DNA of 64,000 bases from Cladopsammia gracilis (lineage: Eukaryota > Cnidaria > Anthozoa > Scleractinia > Dendrophylliidae). The stretch is from assembly GCA_022457155.1 (NCBI GenBank), contig JAJGOT010000049.1, positions 1,797,501 to 1,861,500 on the forward strand, in the 5' to 3' direction. How positions within the stretch are numbered: position 1 is the stretch's first letter; every line of letters starts with the position of its first letter. Under the pieces are notes generated by a model that searched no databases, was not told the origin of the DNA, and saw nothing but the letters and a program-made list of their open reading frames with translations. Shown one piece after another: positions 45,061 to 54,970 of this stretch. Both the position numbers and the translations under genes were made by a program.

Positions 45061-45805
45061 ATGCGCATTAAGCGAGATTTCGGAGTCAGTCACGAAAAAA
45101 GGGACAAAAGTTGTTAACAAAATTTTGTGGACTTTTGTCCGGGGGTGTTTCTTCCTTCTTCTTTATAGAAGCTATATTAGGGCATTGAAGATATGGTTGG
45201 TTAAACCGGTTAGGATTTCAAGAAGGGCGCCACATACTGCACCTAAAATTTTTGGGGAGCACCCCCGGACCTATTGTTAATTTCCCTAGGGTATTGGGAT
45301 GTCAGAACTTGTCATGAACTTGTCATATCTCACATTACGTTACCGCAAAGGTATTAGTCCTTCTTAAATTTCAATCATTTGTCGTAAAGTTAAAAGGGTA
45401 AAAATAGGTTAAATGCGTTTTCTTGGGAAACGTAGTTTGAGAATTTCACGGTGTATTTTACTAATGGAGACGTTTTAAGAAAGTTAAATTGGACAGGAAA
45501 GTTTGTGTTTTAATATGAGCGGTATGGCAGAGCAAAATAGCATGAACTTTACGTTTTTTTCTATTCATTGCTATTACGGTTTGATTGTACAATAGTATGG
45601 GAAGCGGCTTTCTGGTCAAGTATAAATAAAATCCAAGGCATCGGTATTAAACTGCAATTTTACTTCCTGGCCGGAGGTTTGTATAATTCCTATAGTTATG
45701 GTTGCTGTTCTGGCGCCAATATGAACATAAACAACGAGAAAACTAGTGAGTGAATTATTGTACGTTGTTGTAAAAACGTAACAGTATTATGATAACAGTC
45801 TCTGG

Positions 45806-46252
45806 CCCGGGGGGGGGGGGGGGGGTTACTCTCTATAATGGACTGTACGGGGATGCTCCGCCCGAAAGGGGTACCTTTTTGAGGCTGTAGGTATATGAAA
45901 GGTTCGGGATTTCACGAGTTGAAGTATATGAAAGGGTAGGGATTTCAGGAAGAATAGGAATAGGTAGCGAAAATACGAGTTGAAGCATAAAAAAGGTAGG
46001 GAAAACTGCCATTTAAGTATTATAAAAAGGGTCTTTCAAAATATATCAAACAGACGCACGTAAAGGCTAAATGCAAGGGGTACCATTTTCAATGAAAGGT
46101 ATATGAAAGGGGTACCATTTTCAATGAAAGGCATATGAAAGGGGTACCTTTTCTGTCAAAAACGGTATATGAAAGGGTAAGGGTTTGGACCTCGGGGCAG
46201 AGCATCCCCGTAAAAAACTTTGTTGGTTCCCCCCCCCCCCCCCCCCCCCGGG
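45806..46252. mobile_element. hAT-like MITE with G-run ends
   Basis: A 447-bp element beginning CCCGGGGGGG and ending CCCCCCGGG, flanked by an 8-bp direct repeat GTCTCTGG (45,798-45,805 and 46,253-46,260). An 8-bp duplication suggests hAT mobilisation. The interior has several GTATATGAAAGGGGTACC-type repeats and a second inverted pair GGGGATGCTCCGCC / GCAGAGCATCCCC. Not coding. Confidence 0.8.
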
Positions 46253-46259
46253 GTCTCTG

Positions 46260-47340
46260 GTTCTTTTGAGGACATGTCTGGAGTTGAATCGGGAATACAA
46301 ATGACTGTTGTGTCGGTCGCTTCGGAGTTATAAGAGTTCACTGTTATATGAGAGTTATGAGTTATGAGAGTTCACTGTTAAAAAGTTCCTATGGATCAAT
46401 TCAGCTTGGTTTACTCCGCATTCAGCTGTGAAAGGTTTTGCTTAGTATGAAATTCGCTTTTATTATAAGCTTTTGTGCTATTCATCGAAATTTAATCTTC
46501 TAAAAGTCAACAGGGTTTTGTTTTTGACAATCAAACTTGATTGTTTTAACCTCTTAGAAAAGCATTCAATTACTGTACCAGGTCGTGCTTTCATTCATAC
46601 TAAAATGTACTACCTTCTGAACAATAGTTTACCTTGAGTTAATTATCGTTCTTAATTAGGTTCGTTCCACTATTCAAGTTGACACCTTGTTAGTAAATTT
46701 ATCATGTCTAGCTGATTTTTCACGTATCAAGCTGTACACACAATAGTTGTTATTACTGTTCTAAATTAGTCTCGTCCGGCACTCACGGTGTTTTTTCAGT
46801 TTTATTTAACTAATCAACGACTTGGCAAGTAATGGTGTCATTTTGTTTTTTCAGTATGAATAGTTTAGCTGACTCATCGAAGTTAAATTTAGTAGCTTTT
46901 GTTGTAGGTGAATAACTCGATAATGGTACATCGCTATTACGTGCCGTACAAGTTATTTGCCGACCTTGCAAATCTATTGATACGACACCATTACGTGCTT
47001 AAAAAGCCGCTTGCTGACTTGGCTTTTCTACTACTTCTTTGTTTTAGGGTTTTCAAATGTAGATTACTTTTAAAAATAGTTTTATGAACAATGGACACTT
47101 GGGTTAAAAATATATTTTGAAATTACTTTTGCTGAGCTCAAAGAATTTACCTTGACACTTTCATTATGTTCCTTTGTGTTGAACACTTGTACCTTACGTA
47201 TATAAGAACCTAGTTTGCAATTGTTAGTTGGATTACATCGTTTGATTACATCGTAAAGTCACAAGTCAGGAATAAACGCTGTTGGAACCGCAAGTCAGGT
47301 TTCTTGATCGCCTTCCTGTTGCGTACCAGTTCGTGGTTTG
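46260..47340 (+). repeat. Possible solo LTR
   Basis: Near the right side there is a TATATAAGAACC promoter-like box (about 47,198) followed by AATAAAC and then CGTTGCGTACC-type sequence, an order like the U3-R-U5 of Gypsy-type LTRs. No matching second copy and no flanking gag or pol were found. Left boundary unknown. Confidence 0.3.
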
Positions 47341-47479
47341 ATCCCGTACGTACCGAGAGAGACGGCTCTCCTCTGCAAGCGAGTTGCCCATTTGAGTTAG
47401 TTTTCCCCCGTTATCAAGCGCCGATTCCCCTAAAAGCTTTCCTTAGTCCGACACCGGCAAAACCTTCCGTCACACCGGA

Positions 47480-47705
47480 CCAGAAAAAGGTTTTTAAAAA
47501 TACTGCGGTCAGGAATCCCACATGTTTGATTACTTTAGTACAAATTTTATAATCTGTGTTTAACAGAGAAATTGGTTGCCAGTTTTTCAAGTCTAACTTG
47601 TCGTTCTTCTTGTAAAGCAGGCGGATAATTCCTTGACGTTGTGTGTCAGAGATTGATCCGTGTTTTAAAGAGTAATTTAGTAAATCGTGACTTAATAGAC
47701 CCTAG
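47480..47705 (-). pseudogene. L1-like RT fragment
   Basis: The minus strand encodes SLKHGSISDTQRQGIIRLLY and NWQPISLLNTDYKICTKVI, the conserved RT block (usually QRRGVIRLL...NWRPISLLN) of L1-like LINEs. Only about 70 residues remain and the flanking motifs are missing. It is distinct from the copy at 38.5-40.7 kb. Confidence 0.75.
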
Positions 47706-48182
47706 CCTGCATGACAAGCATTTCGCGCGAAGCGCGACACGAGCGCGAAGCGCGAGACGAGGGGAGGAAAAAAAATTAGCGTCTGTAGACAGTCCATTGT
47801 TCTGGCTCTTCCGTCCACCAGCTCCCACCAATATTAACTCACCGCAGTGATTTGGAAATAACCAATCAAAACACGATCTATATTGCAAGTTATGGAGATT
47901 TGAGAGTAGATAAGGTAATATGTGGTGTAGGAGAAGTAAATTCGGATGTGCGTAGGCTAATAAATTGATTAAAAGGTTGTTTGTGTAAAGGGTATTCGTT
48001 TATTGCGGTGTGGGAGGAAAGCGTGAAGGGTGAATTGTCTTGTGAGCGTTTAAAGAGGTTTTAAAAGACACTGACCTATTTCTATAGTAAGTGAAGGAAA
48101 AAAAAAACGGCAAACTGATCCTTACGGCAGAAAAACAGAAGCAGAAGCAGAAGCAAATAAAATAAAATAAAAGTGGAATATA
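47705..48182. other. Repeat-derived stretch, no gene
   Basis: GCGCGAAGCGCGACACGAGC repeats near 47,730-47,760 recur near 48,640-48,670. No coding region recognised. Confidence 0.5.
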
Positions 48183-48237
48183 ATAGTGCCCAATATTTTG
48201 CTTTGCAAAACAAAGCTTCTTCAGGGGCTAGCACTAT
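48183..48237 (-). ncRNA. Degenerate hammerhead-like motif
   Basis: On the minus strand CTGAAGA is followed by stem II GCTTTG-TTTT-CAAAGC, but the GAAA box is replaced by AAAA. The 5' side CCC pairs with GGG after a possible ATT cleavage triplet, and TAGTG pairs with CACTA further out. The missing G of GAAA should abolish activity. Likely a decayed retroelement end. Confidence 0.4.
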
Positions 48238-48239
48238 AA

Positions 48240-49290
48240 ATGATTACAACTGTAAAACCGTTATACAAGTGGTTTTGAAAAAACTAAAGAATAACAAAAA
48301 CAATGAATATGATTGGTGAAGAAGGGTTTGACGGGTGATAAACTAAACTGACTAGAGCTGACTAGTGATAAGAAAGTTAATGAAGTTCGTCGCGTCTGTT
48401 GATTCCAAGTGGTTCTAACGTCTTTGCTTTGTCTATGAGAAATGCTTCACGCGCTTTTCGTAGCTGGTATTAATAGATTAAAAAGGGTGAAACCCGTACG
48501 AAAAATTATAGCCGGAATGACATAGCGAGAATCCGGCCTGAAGTGATTTTTACGGCCTGTATTGAATGAGACAAATATGCCTAAAACGAGCCATTCTTCT
48601 CGGTCGGGGGCGCTCAAGCGGGTTTTGGGGCGCGAGCGCGTAGCGCGAGACACGAGCGCGAAGCGCGAGAACAAAGATGTCTCGATTCTGCAGAGAAGAG
48701 AGTTTCTACACTAGATAGAGCAGCCTAAATTAGTGGAAAACTTTCTGCTTTGTAATACATGCAGAATTTGGGAAAGTATTCCCTCAATTTTGTTGGATCA
48801 TATTGATCATTTGCAATCTGATATTTCAACGAATTATGCTGATGGGACCGTTTCCAAAAACCAAGGGTAGACATCTGCCGTTGGGATCTCTAGTCTGTTG
48901 GGAAAAAAGGATGATTTATGTGATAACATAACGCCCCGAAGAGTGAGAAGAGAGAATTTGAGTTGAGCAATTACATTGTACATGAAACATTAATGAAACG
49001 TGATTTTCTTCTATCGTTCATTGTTCTTTCAGTGATAAGATTTGCTGCTAAAAGCATAATCAATTTTGAATGACACAGGCTGGAAAACTTCAATTTTAAT
49101 TTTAATTTTAATTAAATGAGATAGAACATGATCTTTATGTCAACAATCACTTTGACCGAGGTCATGTCAAGGATGCAGTAATGCAGATGTTATGGCTCAC
49201 ATGTTATAAGCTTATTTAGTATTTTGTGAAAGAAGGGGTGCGTGACTCAGACAAAGTTTGCTGTCCGCTCAAAGGCTTTGTATGAGCGTG
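48240..49290. other. No gene recognised
   Basis: Holds a second GCGCGAAGCGCGAGA cluster (48,640-48,672) and a short AATTTTAATTTTAATT run near 49,095. No coding region, RNA or complete transposon was recognised. Confidence 0.5.
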
Positions 49291-49297
49291 ACCCGGC

Positions 49298-49740
49298 ACG
49301 GGGGGGGGGGGGGGGTACTCCCTTATATGACCTATACGGGGACGTGCCGCTGGACAGGGTATGGTTTTTGGCATTTTTGTCCTGAACAGGGTATATAATT
49401 TAACGCGAGTCTGTCCGAAACAGGGTATGGTTCCAGTTAACGTAGTGCTTGTGGTGATTAGCATATTCATGCGAAGGTGAAGTCGTTTTCGTTTCAGATC
49501 CGACTACTATTTTTTTAAAGCTCAGATTAATAACCACGCACGAGTCGTGTCCTAGACAGGGTCCTAAAATAGAGGGTGTTGTTCTACACAGGGTAGGTAT
49601 TTTCGTTTCTTTTTTGTCCTAAACAGGGTCAGGGTCTCAGACCCTCAGCGGCACCCCTATACCCAAATATTGGTGATGATGTTTTGGATATGAAATTTAC
49701 ACCCCTAAGCGAGACGACGAGCATCCCCCCCCCTTTCATA
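49298..49740. mobile_element. Second G-run-ended repetitive element
   Basis: Starts with a G run then TACTCCCTTATATGACC and ACGGGGACGTGCCGC, contains several ACAGGGTATGG / AACAGGGT repeats, and ends near GCATCCCCCCCC. The layout is like the hAT-like MITE at 45,806 but the sequence differs. Ends and duplication are unclear. Confidence 0.5.
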
Positions 49741-50070
49741 TGGGAGTCCCAGCCCCGGGTTTCGACGGTGATCGGGAGACTAAAATTGATGGTTTTTGAG
49801 AGGCGCGCTACGTAGAAACATCCGTTATGTTGCGTCAGTTTTTTCACATGGTTTGGCCATGTTCTCTCTGGCAGATAGTTTTGCAACAGTGGCATGATTT
49901 TCTCAACTGTTTTGTTCATTGTGTATGGCATAAGCTGTACACGTGGACAGGGTCATATCCGGAGTTTAAAACCAAGTGGACATTTTTGAAAGTGCTAACT
50001 CAGTCAGGTTAGTTACTCGAACTTGTTGCTACACTGCTGACGATCCGCAATGACGGCAAAATACCTATAG

Positions 50071-50624
50071 AGCGTTTTCACATGACGTCATAAAAATTAA
50101 AAAATCTAAAGTATACATCCTACAAAGCTGTTTCTAACATGGTATATGGATACCAGTGTTATAATCTTTCACAAAAAGTTTCAGGTTTTAACGATGTTTT
50201 GCTATCGATTTATAAAGGTTTTAAATGTGTCACGCAATCTGTCACGCTACTTCAAAAAAGCCGTGAAAATCAACAAAATTGAACCAGTTGAAAGTTATGT
50301 TTGAATTATAGATGCTTATGAGCCGATTTAATGGAATTTATAGTGAATACAACATTTTGTGATGAGATTTTTGGTGTCATTAAGGCTTTGAATTTTTGGC
50401 CGCCATGTTGGTGTACCAAAGTGGTACACCAAGATGGCCGCTCCATACATTTCTTACTAAAAATGTCTAACACTCTTTCGCCTATAACTCTTGAACTAAA
50501 TGCTCTTGCGCTTCAAAATTTGGCCCAGATGTGTAGTTTTACACGCTCTACAATTCCATAAACATTTTGGAATCGAAAACGGCTTCTGAATTTTGATATG
50601 ACGTCAGTGAAAACGCTCTATCCG
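50071..50624. mobile_element. MITE with ATAGAGCGTTTTCAC termini
   Basis: Left end ATAGAGCGTTTTCACATGAC and right end GTCAGTGAAAACGCTCTAT form inverted termini of about 25 bp including TGACGTCA. A near-palindrome of ~40 bp (GGCCGCCATGTTGGTGTACC and its mirror) lies at 50,399-50,445. The target duplication is not clear. No gene. Confidence 0.7.
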
Positions 50625-51124
50625 CAGTTGCATTAAAACTTTCGGTTTGGTCTCAATCATGCCATTGTTGCGCTACTTTTTCTACGCAGTTGTCAGCCCT
50701 TGCTTCTTATAGTACCGTCGTAAGGGCCGAGACGGCCTGAATTCGTTTCTTGCTCGTAGCAGGGCGAAAATAAAGAATTTGAAAAAAAAAAAAAAAGAAT
50801 TGTGTATTTCAAACATGTGTACCAAAGCCTTTTGACCAGCAAAAAATAAAGGAAAACTATTTTTGGTCGCGAAATCGAGCGGACCGCTTTTAGCGGGACT
50901 GCCACTTAACGCTAACAGACGTACCACTAATCGAAAAAAGGAAAACAGAGATATTTCAGCCGATCCACATCTGAATAAATTACAAGAAAAATATTAAACA
51001 TCAAACAACATTTAACAGACCGGGCCCTATGGAATATATGAATGATCGATGTTTTAAAATATATTAAAGTGAAGTCGCTTAGCGAGTGACAACCGGACAT
51101 CTCGTGAAAAGTTGCTTAAAGTTA
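50625..51124. other. No gene recognised
   Basis: Contains A and T homopolymers and an AGCGAGTGACAACCGGACAT segment that recurs at 52,268 (AGCGAGTGACAACCGGAAAT), so the Harbinger-like element may have landed in a duplicated sequence. Confidence 0.45.
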
Positions 51125-52110
51125 GGGGTGGACCATTAGAAATCCTGGGAGGGGGGTCAAAAATTTTTCAGTGTATGAAATTTTTTTTCGGCCTGAGTTT
51201 CCTGCAGGATTTTTTTTGAGGGAGGTGCAAGCCTGCAGGTTTTTTTTTTTTTTTGAGATCTTCTTTATAAATGCGTGCAAGCCCCAAATGTTTTTTATAC
51301 TAATGGCCCAATCCATTTTTGGTATTAAACGCTGGAGAGTAGATTTAAGTGAGACTGTCGAACCTTTGCATAAAAAATGGGGAGAAATAAGAATTGAGAT
51401 GGAAATGAAATCTTGATGCTCTGAAACTCCATTTTTAGTGTTCTGAGACAACAATTTCTGTCAAAAATGTTTGGCAAATTGATGTGGCTTCTCGTCGCAT
51501 TGCGTCTCTTTGTGTGGCTCCACATACAAGTACTTGATTTCATTTTATTTTTCTTGCTGTTTCTTTAGTTTATCTGGATATCAGAGTTGAGTATACGCAA
51601 TTTCGTCTTTTTGTATAGTAAGTATTATGAGAATTTGACGAAGTGACAGAATTTCATTTTCAAGCAAAATCGGGGTAATCTCGACGAAATCAGGACAGTT
51701 GGACAATCTTGTAATGTATTTAAAAAATACTTGTGTGTAGTAGAGCAGGTTACATATTTCATGATGTTTACAGTGCTTTCAAATATGTACATAAACAAGG
51801 TTTTGGTTATATTAAGATATTGGTACATGTACCAGATAGACCTTTGAGGCAGGTAATTTTTGACAGCATTTGAGTCAACCTGAAGTTGCTTTTTGATGAA
51901 TTTTACTACCAGAGAGCATGCCATACTCTCATATGTTCCAGTTTAAAATAAATAAATAAATATATGTATATATAGCCAGTTAGCTTGCAGGATTTTATTT
52001 TTTTATGGTCAACTGCTTGCAGGAATTTTTTTTGAGACAATTTTCCTTTGCAGGATTTTTTTTTTGGTAATTGTCACCCCCCCCTCCCAAGATTTCTAAT
52101 GGTCCGCCCC
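51125..52110. mobile_element. PIF/Harbinger-like non-autonomous element
   Basis: A 986-bp element with ~35-bp terminal inverted repeats: GGGGTGGACCATTAGAAATC on the left, GATTTCTAATGGTCCGCCCC on the right, each followed by a G/C-run. TTA lies on both sides (51,122-51,124 and 52,111-52,113), the usual three-base target of PIF/Harbinger elements. No transposase. GCAGGATTTTTTTT-type motifs recur near both ends. Confidence 0.85.
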
Positions 52111-52359
52111 TTAAGGCAGGAAAGCGAGTCGGCAATTAATTTTAGCCAATGAGAAGCCAGTTGTGGTCATTTATCCGACAAGGCTGTCAAATCGGAGATA
52201 AAGCACGCGTTCTATTTTCATGCCTTTCTCGTCGCATATTTGCGTCTTGTTGTACTAGATGTGGTCGATTAGCGAGTGACAACCGGAAATTTCGTGAAAA
52301 GAGTTGCTTTTCAACTCGCTTAAAGTTATTAAAGCGAGTCAGCTAAATTGAATTGAACT

Positions 52360-52796
52360 CTCGTTAAATTTAAGGCAAGTAGTTATGTAAGGCACTATAC
52401 GGCACTTTACATCATCCATAAAAGTATCGAATTTTGTCCGTTAGATTTCCTCGTTAAATTTTTCAAGATTTTTTCAAAAAATCCTCGTTAAATTTCCAAA
52501 ATTGTCGTTAATTTAGTGTATTTTGGAAATTTTCCTCGGTAAAAACCCAGTGGGTAACCATCTTACCCGTTTTTGAAAAAATTCTGGCTCACTTTCCAAA
52601 AAAACACACATCCTCATGAGGCACTTTCCAAAAAAACACACATCCCTCATGAGCCATTTTCCAAAAAAAACACACATCCTCATGAGGCACTTTCCAAAAA
52701 AACACACATCCCTCATGAGCCATTTTCCAAAAAAACATCCTCATGAGGCACTTTCCAAAAAAACATCCTCATGAGCCATTTTCCAGATATAGTGTT
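52360..52796. repeat. Left end of the viral element: CTCGTTAAATTT motifs and a 36-bp tandem repeat
   Basis: TCGTTAAATTT-type motifs occur at about 52,363, 52,450, 52,488 and, shorter, 52,505. From about 52,570 to 52,790 a ~36-bp unit (TTTCCAAAAAAACACACATC plus CTCATGAGG/CCTCATGAGCC) is repeated about six times in two alternating forms, with shorter last units. The repeats end a few bases before the first viral stop codon. This may be the terminal repeat of the virus, but its partner lies outside the window. Confidence 0.6.
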
Positions 52797-53483
52797 TTAA
52801 TCGATACTCATTGTTAACACAGGACAGTTTGAAGAAAAAACTTCATCCTCTTCGCTTTCTTCAGGTATTGTAAGTGGTGAATCTTGTGGGTTAACATATA
52901 TATCATGTACCGTAACTTGAAATGAAACTTCTTCTTTGCTGATATAGATACTATCGATTAACAGAGCCAATTTGACTTTTTCTAGCTTTCTCTTTGCGAT
53001 TCTTGTTAAGATCTTATCCCTTTGTTTTGAATATTTGAGTAGTTTAACATTAAACATTTCAGATCTTATTGAACCCCCAGTAACTCTTGTACCCATACCT
53101 TCAAACTGAAAACCATAAAAAATACCTTTTATCTTATTAGCTATTTTTTCACCATAAACACCTTTTAAATGTCGCCTACAGATGTCTCTAATAAAAACCA
53201 TACAATCAACAAACTTTTCTTCTTCTTCCGTTGACATTCGACTGCATCCTTCTTCACCGTATAATTCAACAGGAATGGTGTAACCAAGTAGTTTACTACT
53301 TTCGTTTTGACTATATGTCTCTTTTACACCCAAAATTGTAAGAAATGGTGAATCGATTACTAACGGTCCGTAACGGGTTTCAATTTTGATTATTTCAAAA
53401 CCGGTTTTGCTGTTTTTTACCGGTTTATGGAAAATAATATTTGATGAATATTCTAAAACTTTTGAAGGACTTAACAGTTGCAT
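52797..53483 (-). CDS. Viral protein, paralogue 1 of a giant-virus-like family
   Basis: 228 residues starting MQLLSPSKVLEYSSNIIFHK. It carries RYGPLVIDSPFLTILGV followed by LLGYTIPVEL, VKLALLIDSIYISKEEV and a C-terminal acidic LTIPEESEEDE. The pattern GPL-I-TP...FGV...GY-IP resembles families of unknown function seen in giant DNA viruses (DUF5871/DUF2738 type, some suspected to bind single-stranded DNA). This resemblance is from memory and unverified. It is a paralogue of the next gene. No membrane segment or signal peptide. Last gene of the leftward arm. Confidence 0.8.
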   Translation of the reverse strand: MQLLSPSKVLEYSSNIIFHKPVKNSKTGFEIIKIETRYGPLVIDSPFLTILGVKETYSQNESSKLLGYTIPVELYGEEGCSRMSTEEEEKFVDCMVFIRDICRRHLKGVYGEKIANKIKGIFYGFQFEGMGTRVTGGSIRSEMFNVKLLKYSKQRDKILTRIAKRKLEKVKLALLIDSIYISKEEVSFQVTVHDIYVNPQDSPLTIPEESEEDEVFSSNCPVLTMSID

Positions 53484-53518
53484 GTTGTTATATTACCACA
53501 TTTATTTTTAAGACGATT

Positions 53519-53548
53519 TTTTTCATTTCTAGAAAAAGAAATGAAAAA
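53519..53548. terminator. Intergenic palindrome between the two paralogues
   Basis: Perfect 12-bp inverted repeat TTTTTCATTTCT / AGAAATGAAAAA with a 6-base loop. It lies after the stop of the 53,560-54,231 gene. Similar palindromes stand at 54,266, 56,203 and 61,440. A role as transcription end or RNA-processing signal is inferred from position. Confidence 0.55.
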
Positions 53549-53559
53549 TAAATAGATAT

Positions 53560-54231
53560 TTAATCTTCTTCATCTTCGCTTTCTTCAGGTATCGATAATA
53601 GCGATTCTCGTTGTGGCAACGGTTTGAAATATACCTCATGAACCTTTACTTGAATTGAAACAGCTTTTTCACCAATATAAATACTATCAATTAACAGAGC
53701 CATTTTGACATGACAATATGAATTAAGATAGTCGAGCGGATCAACATTTTTGTTTCCTTTTGTTTTGAATAGCGTTAAAAATTTATCAGACTTTTCTGAA
53801 TAATTGAGTTTAGCATATAATATTGGTGGATTATTTCCTATATTACTGTCCTTGTAATATAAAAGGTTATTTAATTTATCAGCTATCTCTACACCACAAG
53901 CCTCTTCTAAACGCTTGTAACAAAGTTCTTCAAAATTTTCCAAAGAAATATAAAACTCATTTTCTTCCGGTGTCGGTTCATCGTCTTTAGACCATAAACA
54001 GACCGGAATAGAATAACCAATGAAATTTGAATTACTTGCGTCTTCTTTACTTCTTCTTTCGGTCACACCAAAACTGAAAAGAAACGGTGTTTCAATGACT
54101 AAAGGACCTTTTTTATTATCACCGTAATCGATTTGTATTTTAATCCTTTGATAATTGTAAAGGTCATTTTTTATCGGTTTGCTGAAAATAATATCTTCAT
54201 TGCGAACATCTGAGAGAATTGACAGTTGCAT
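53560..54231 (-). CDS. Viral protein, paralogue 2 of a giant-virus-like family
   Basis: 223 residues starting MQLSILSDVRNEDIIFSKPI. It shares with paralogue 1 the order KKGPLVIETPFLFSFGV, FIGYSIPVCLW, VKMALLIDSIYIGEKAV, VKVHEVYFKP and an acidic end LLSIPEESEDEED. The two genes lie in tandem 76 bp apart, so a local duplication followed by divergence is likely. Function unknown; a nucleic-acid binding role would fit the suspected family. Start chosen at the first ATG, equivalent to that of paralogue 1. Confidence 0.82.
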   Translation of the reverse strand: MQLSILSDVRNEDIIFSKPIKNDLYNYQRIKIQIDYGDNKKGPLVIETPFLFSFGVTERRSKEDASNSNFIGYSIPVCLWSKDDEPTPEENEFYISLENFEELCYKRLEEACGVEIADKLNNLLYYKDSNIGNNPPILYAKLNYSEKSDKFLTLFKTKGNKNVDPLDYLNSYCHVKMALLIDSIYIGEKAVSIQVKVHEVYFKPLPQRESLLSIPEESEDEED

Positions 54232-54265
54232 GTTGTTATTATTACAAATTTATTTCCTTAAGACC

Positions 54266-54297
54266 ATTTTTCATTTCTAGTAAAAGAAATGAAAAAT
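54266..54297. terminator. Intergenic palindrome, second copy
   Basis: Perfect 13-bp inverted repeat ATTTTTCATTTCT / AGAAATGAAAAAT with a 6-base loop, almost the same sequence as at 53,519. It lies between the stop of the SAP/Cys-repeat gene (54,313) and the start of paralogue 2 (54,231). Confidence 0.6.
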
Positions 54298-54312
54298 ATT
54301 CAAGCTTCATTC

Positions 54313-54723
54313 CTACCTGCAATCCTTGCAACAGCGTTTATCTTTCTTATGAATACAGATACCGTTTCCACCGCATTCTTTGCAATAATATTTCACTCGA
54401 TTGTGTTCACAAAACTGATTTCCACTACACTCCTTGCAATAGTACTTGTTATTTCCATGAATGCAGATTCCACTTCCACCACAATCTTTACAAAAATACC
54501 GTCGTTTACCGTGTTCACAAATCCTTGATCCCGAACACTCCTTACAATTGTATTTATTTTTCCCGTGTGGGCAAAGTTTTTCTTTACGTTCTGGTGATTT
54601 CACAGGTTCTTTCAATTCTACAGCTTGTAAAGCATCGATGAGTTCGGCTTTCCGCATTAGATACCATCCTTTAATTTTTTGCTCTTTTGCTTCAGCTTTC
54701 AACTGTTTCACAGACTTTTCCAT
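54313..54723 (-). CDS. Viral SAP-like protein with Cys/His repeats
   Basis: 136 residues. N-terminus (about 1-35) contains KQLKAEAKEQKIKGWYLMRK and AELIDAL, a SAP/Rho-N-like DNA-binding helix pair. From about residue 48 there are five repeats of the form C-x-H-x(7-8)-C-x2-C-GG (for example CIHGNNKYYCKECSG), which probably bind zinc. Such repeats are known from giant viruses and algae. A DNA- or RNA-binding role in the infected nucleus is the best guess. A shorter relative with only the SAP-like part lies at 55,326. Confidence 0.85.
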   Translation of the reverse strand: MEKSVKQLKAEAKEQKIKGWYLMRKAELIDALQAVELKEPVKSPERKEKLCPHGKNKYNCKECSGSRICEHGKRRYFCKDCGGSGICIHGNNKYYCKECSGNQFCEHNRVKYYCKECGGNGICIHKKDKRCCKDCR

Positions 54724-54934
54724 TTGTTTTATAAGGTACTTTATATTTTTAATACCATTTTTTGATTAGCAAGCGCTTTCGAGTCACGACGTTTCCGAGA
54801 AATCGGTCTTAATTTATTCATCTTTTCCGAGAATTGCGTACGTGTTCATTCAAGTGTGAAACCTTCTAAAGTGCATGCGCAGTCACGCGTGACACTTGAC
54901 ACGTACCACATGTGTGAGCGCGATAACTTATTCC

Positions 54935-54944
54935 TATATAAATA
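54935..54944 (+). promoter_or_regulatory. TATA box upstream of the structured RNA
   Basis: TATATAAATA about 50-60 bp before the closing helix of the candidate RNA and about 25-35 bp before GGTCTGTAAT at 54,971. Suitable for a Pol II or a type 3 Pol III promoter. A second AT-rich box (TATATATTAATA) lies at 54,957-54,970. Confidence 0.5.
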
Positions 54945-54970
54945 GTTCGATGAAACTATATATATTAATA

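Noticed and set aside
45568..45753. Possible further FN3 exon (tyrosine- and cysteine-rich frame before a GTGAGT)
   Set aside because: The residues do not align with FN3 strands, phase would be 1 instead of 0, and no good acceptor precedes it.
50331..50561. 76-codon plus frame within a MITE
   Set aside because: It crosses an internal palindrome of the MITE and has no recognisable domain.
52513..52716. 67-codon minus frame with CVFFGK repeats
   Set aside because: Direct translation of the 36-bp tandem repeat; repeat length keeps the frame open.
54219..54769. Plus-strand frames of 79-140 codons opposite the SAP/Cys-repeat gene
   Set aside because: They are antisense shadows of the regular Cys/His repeats and show no protein-like features of their own.
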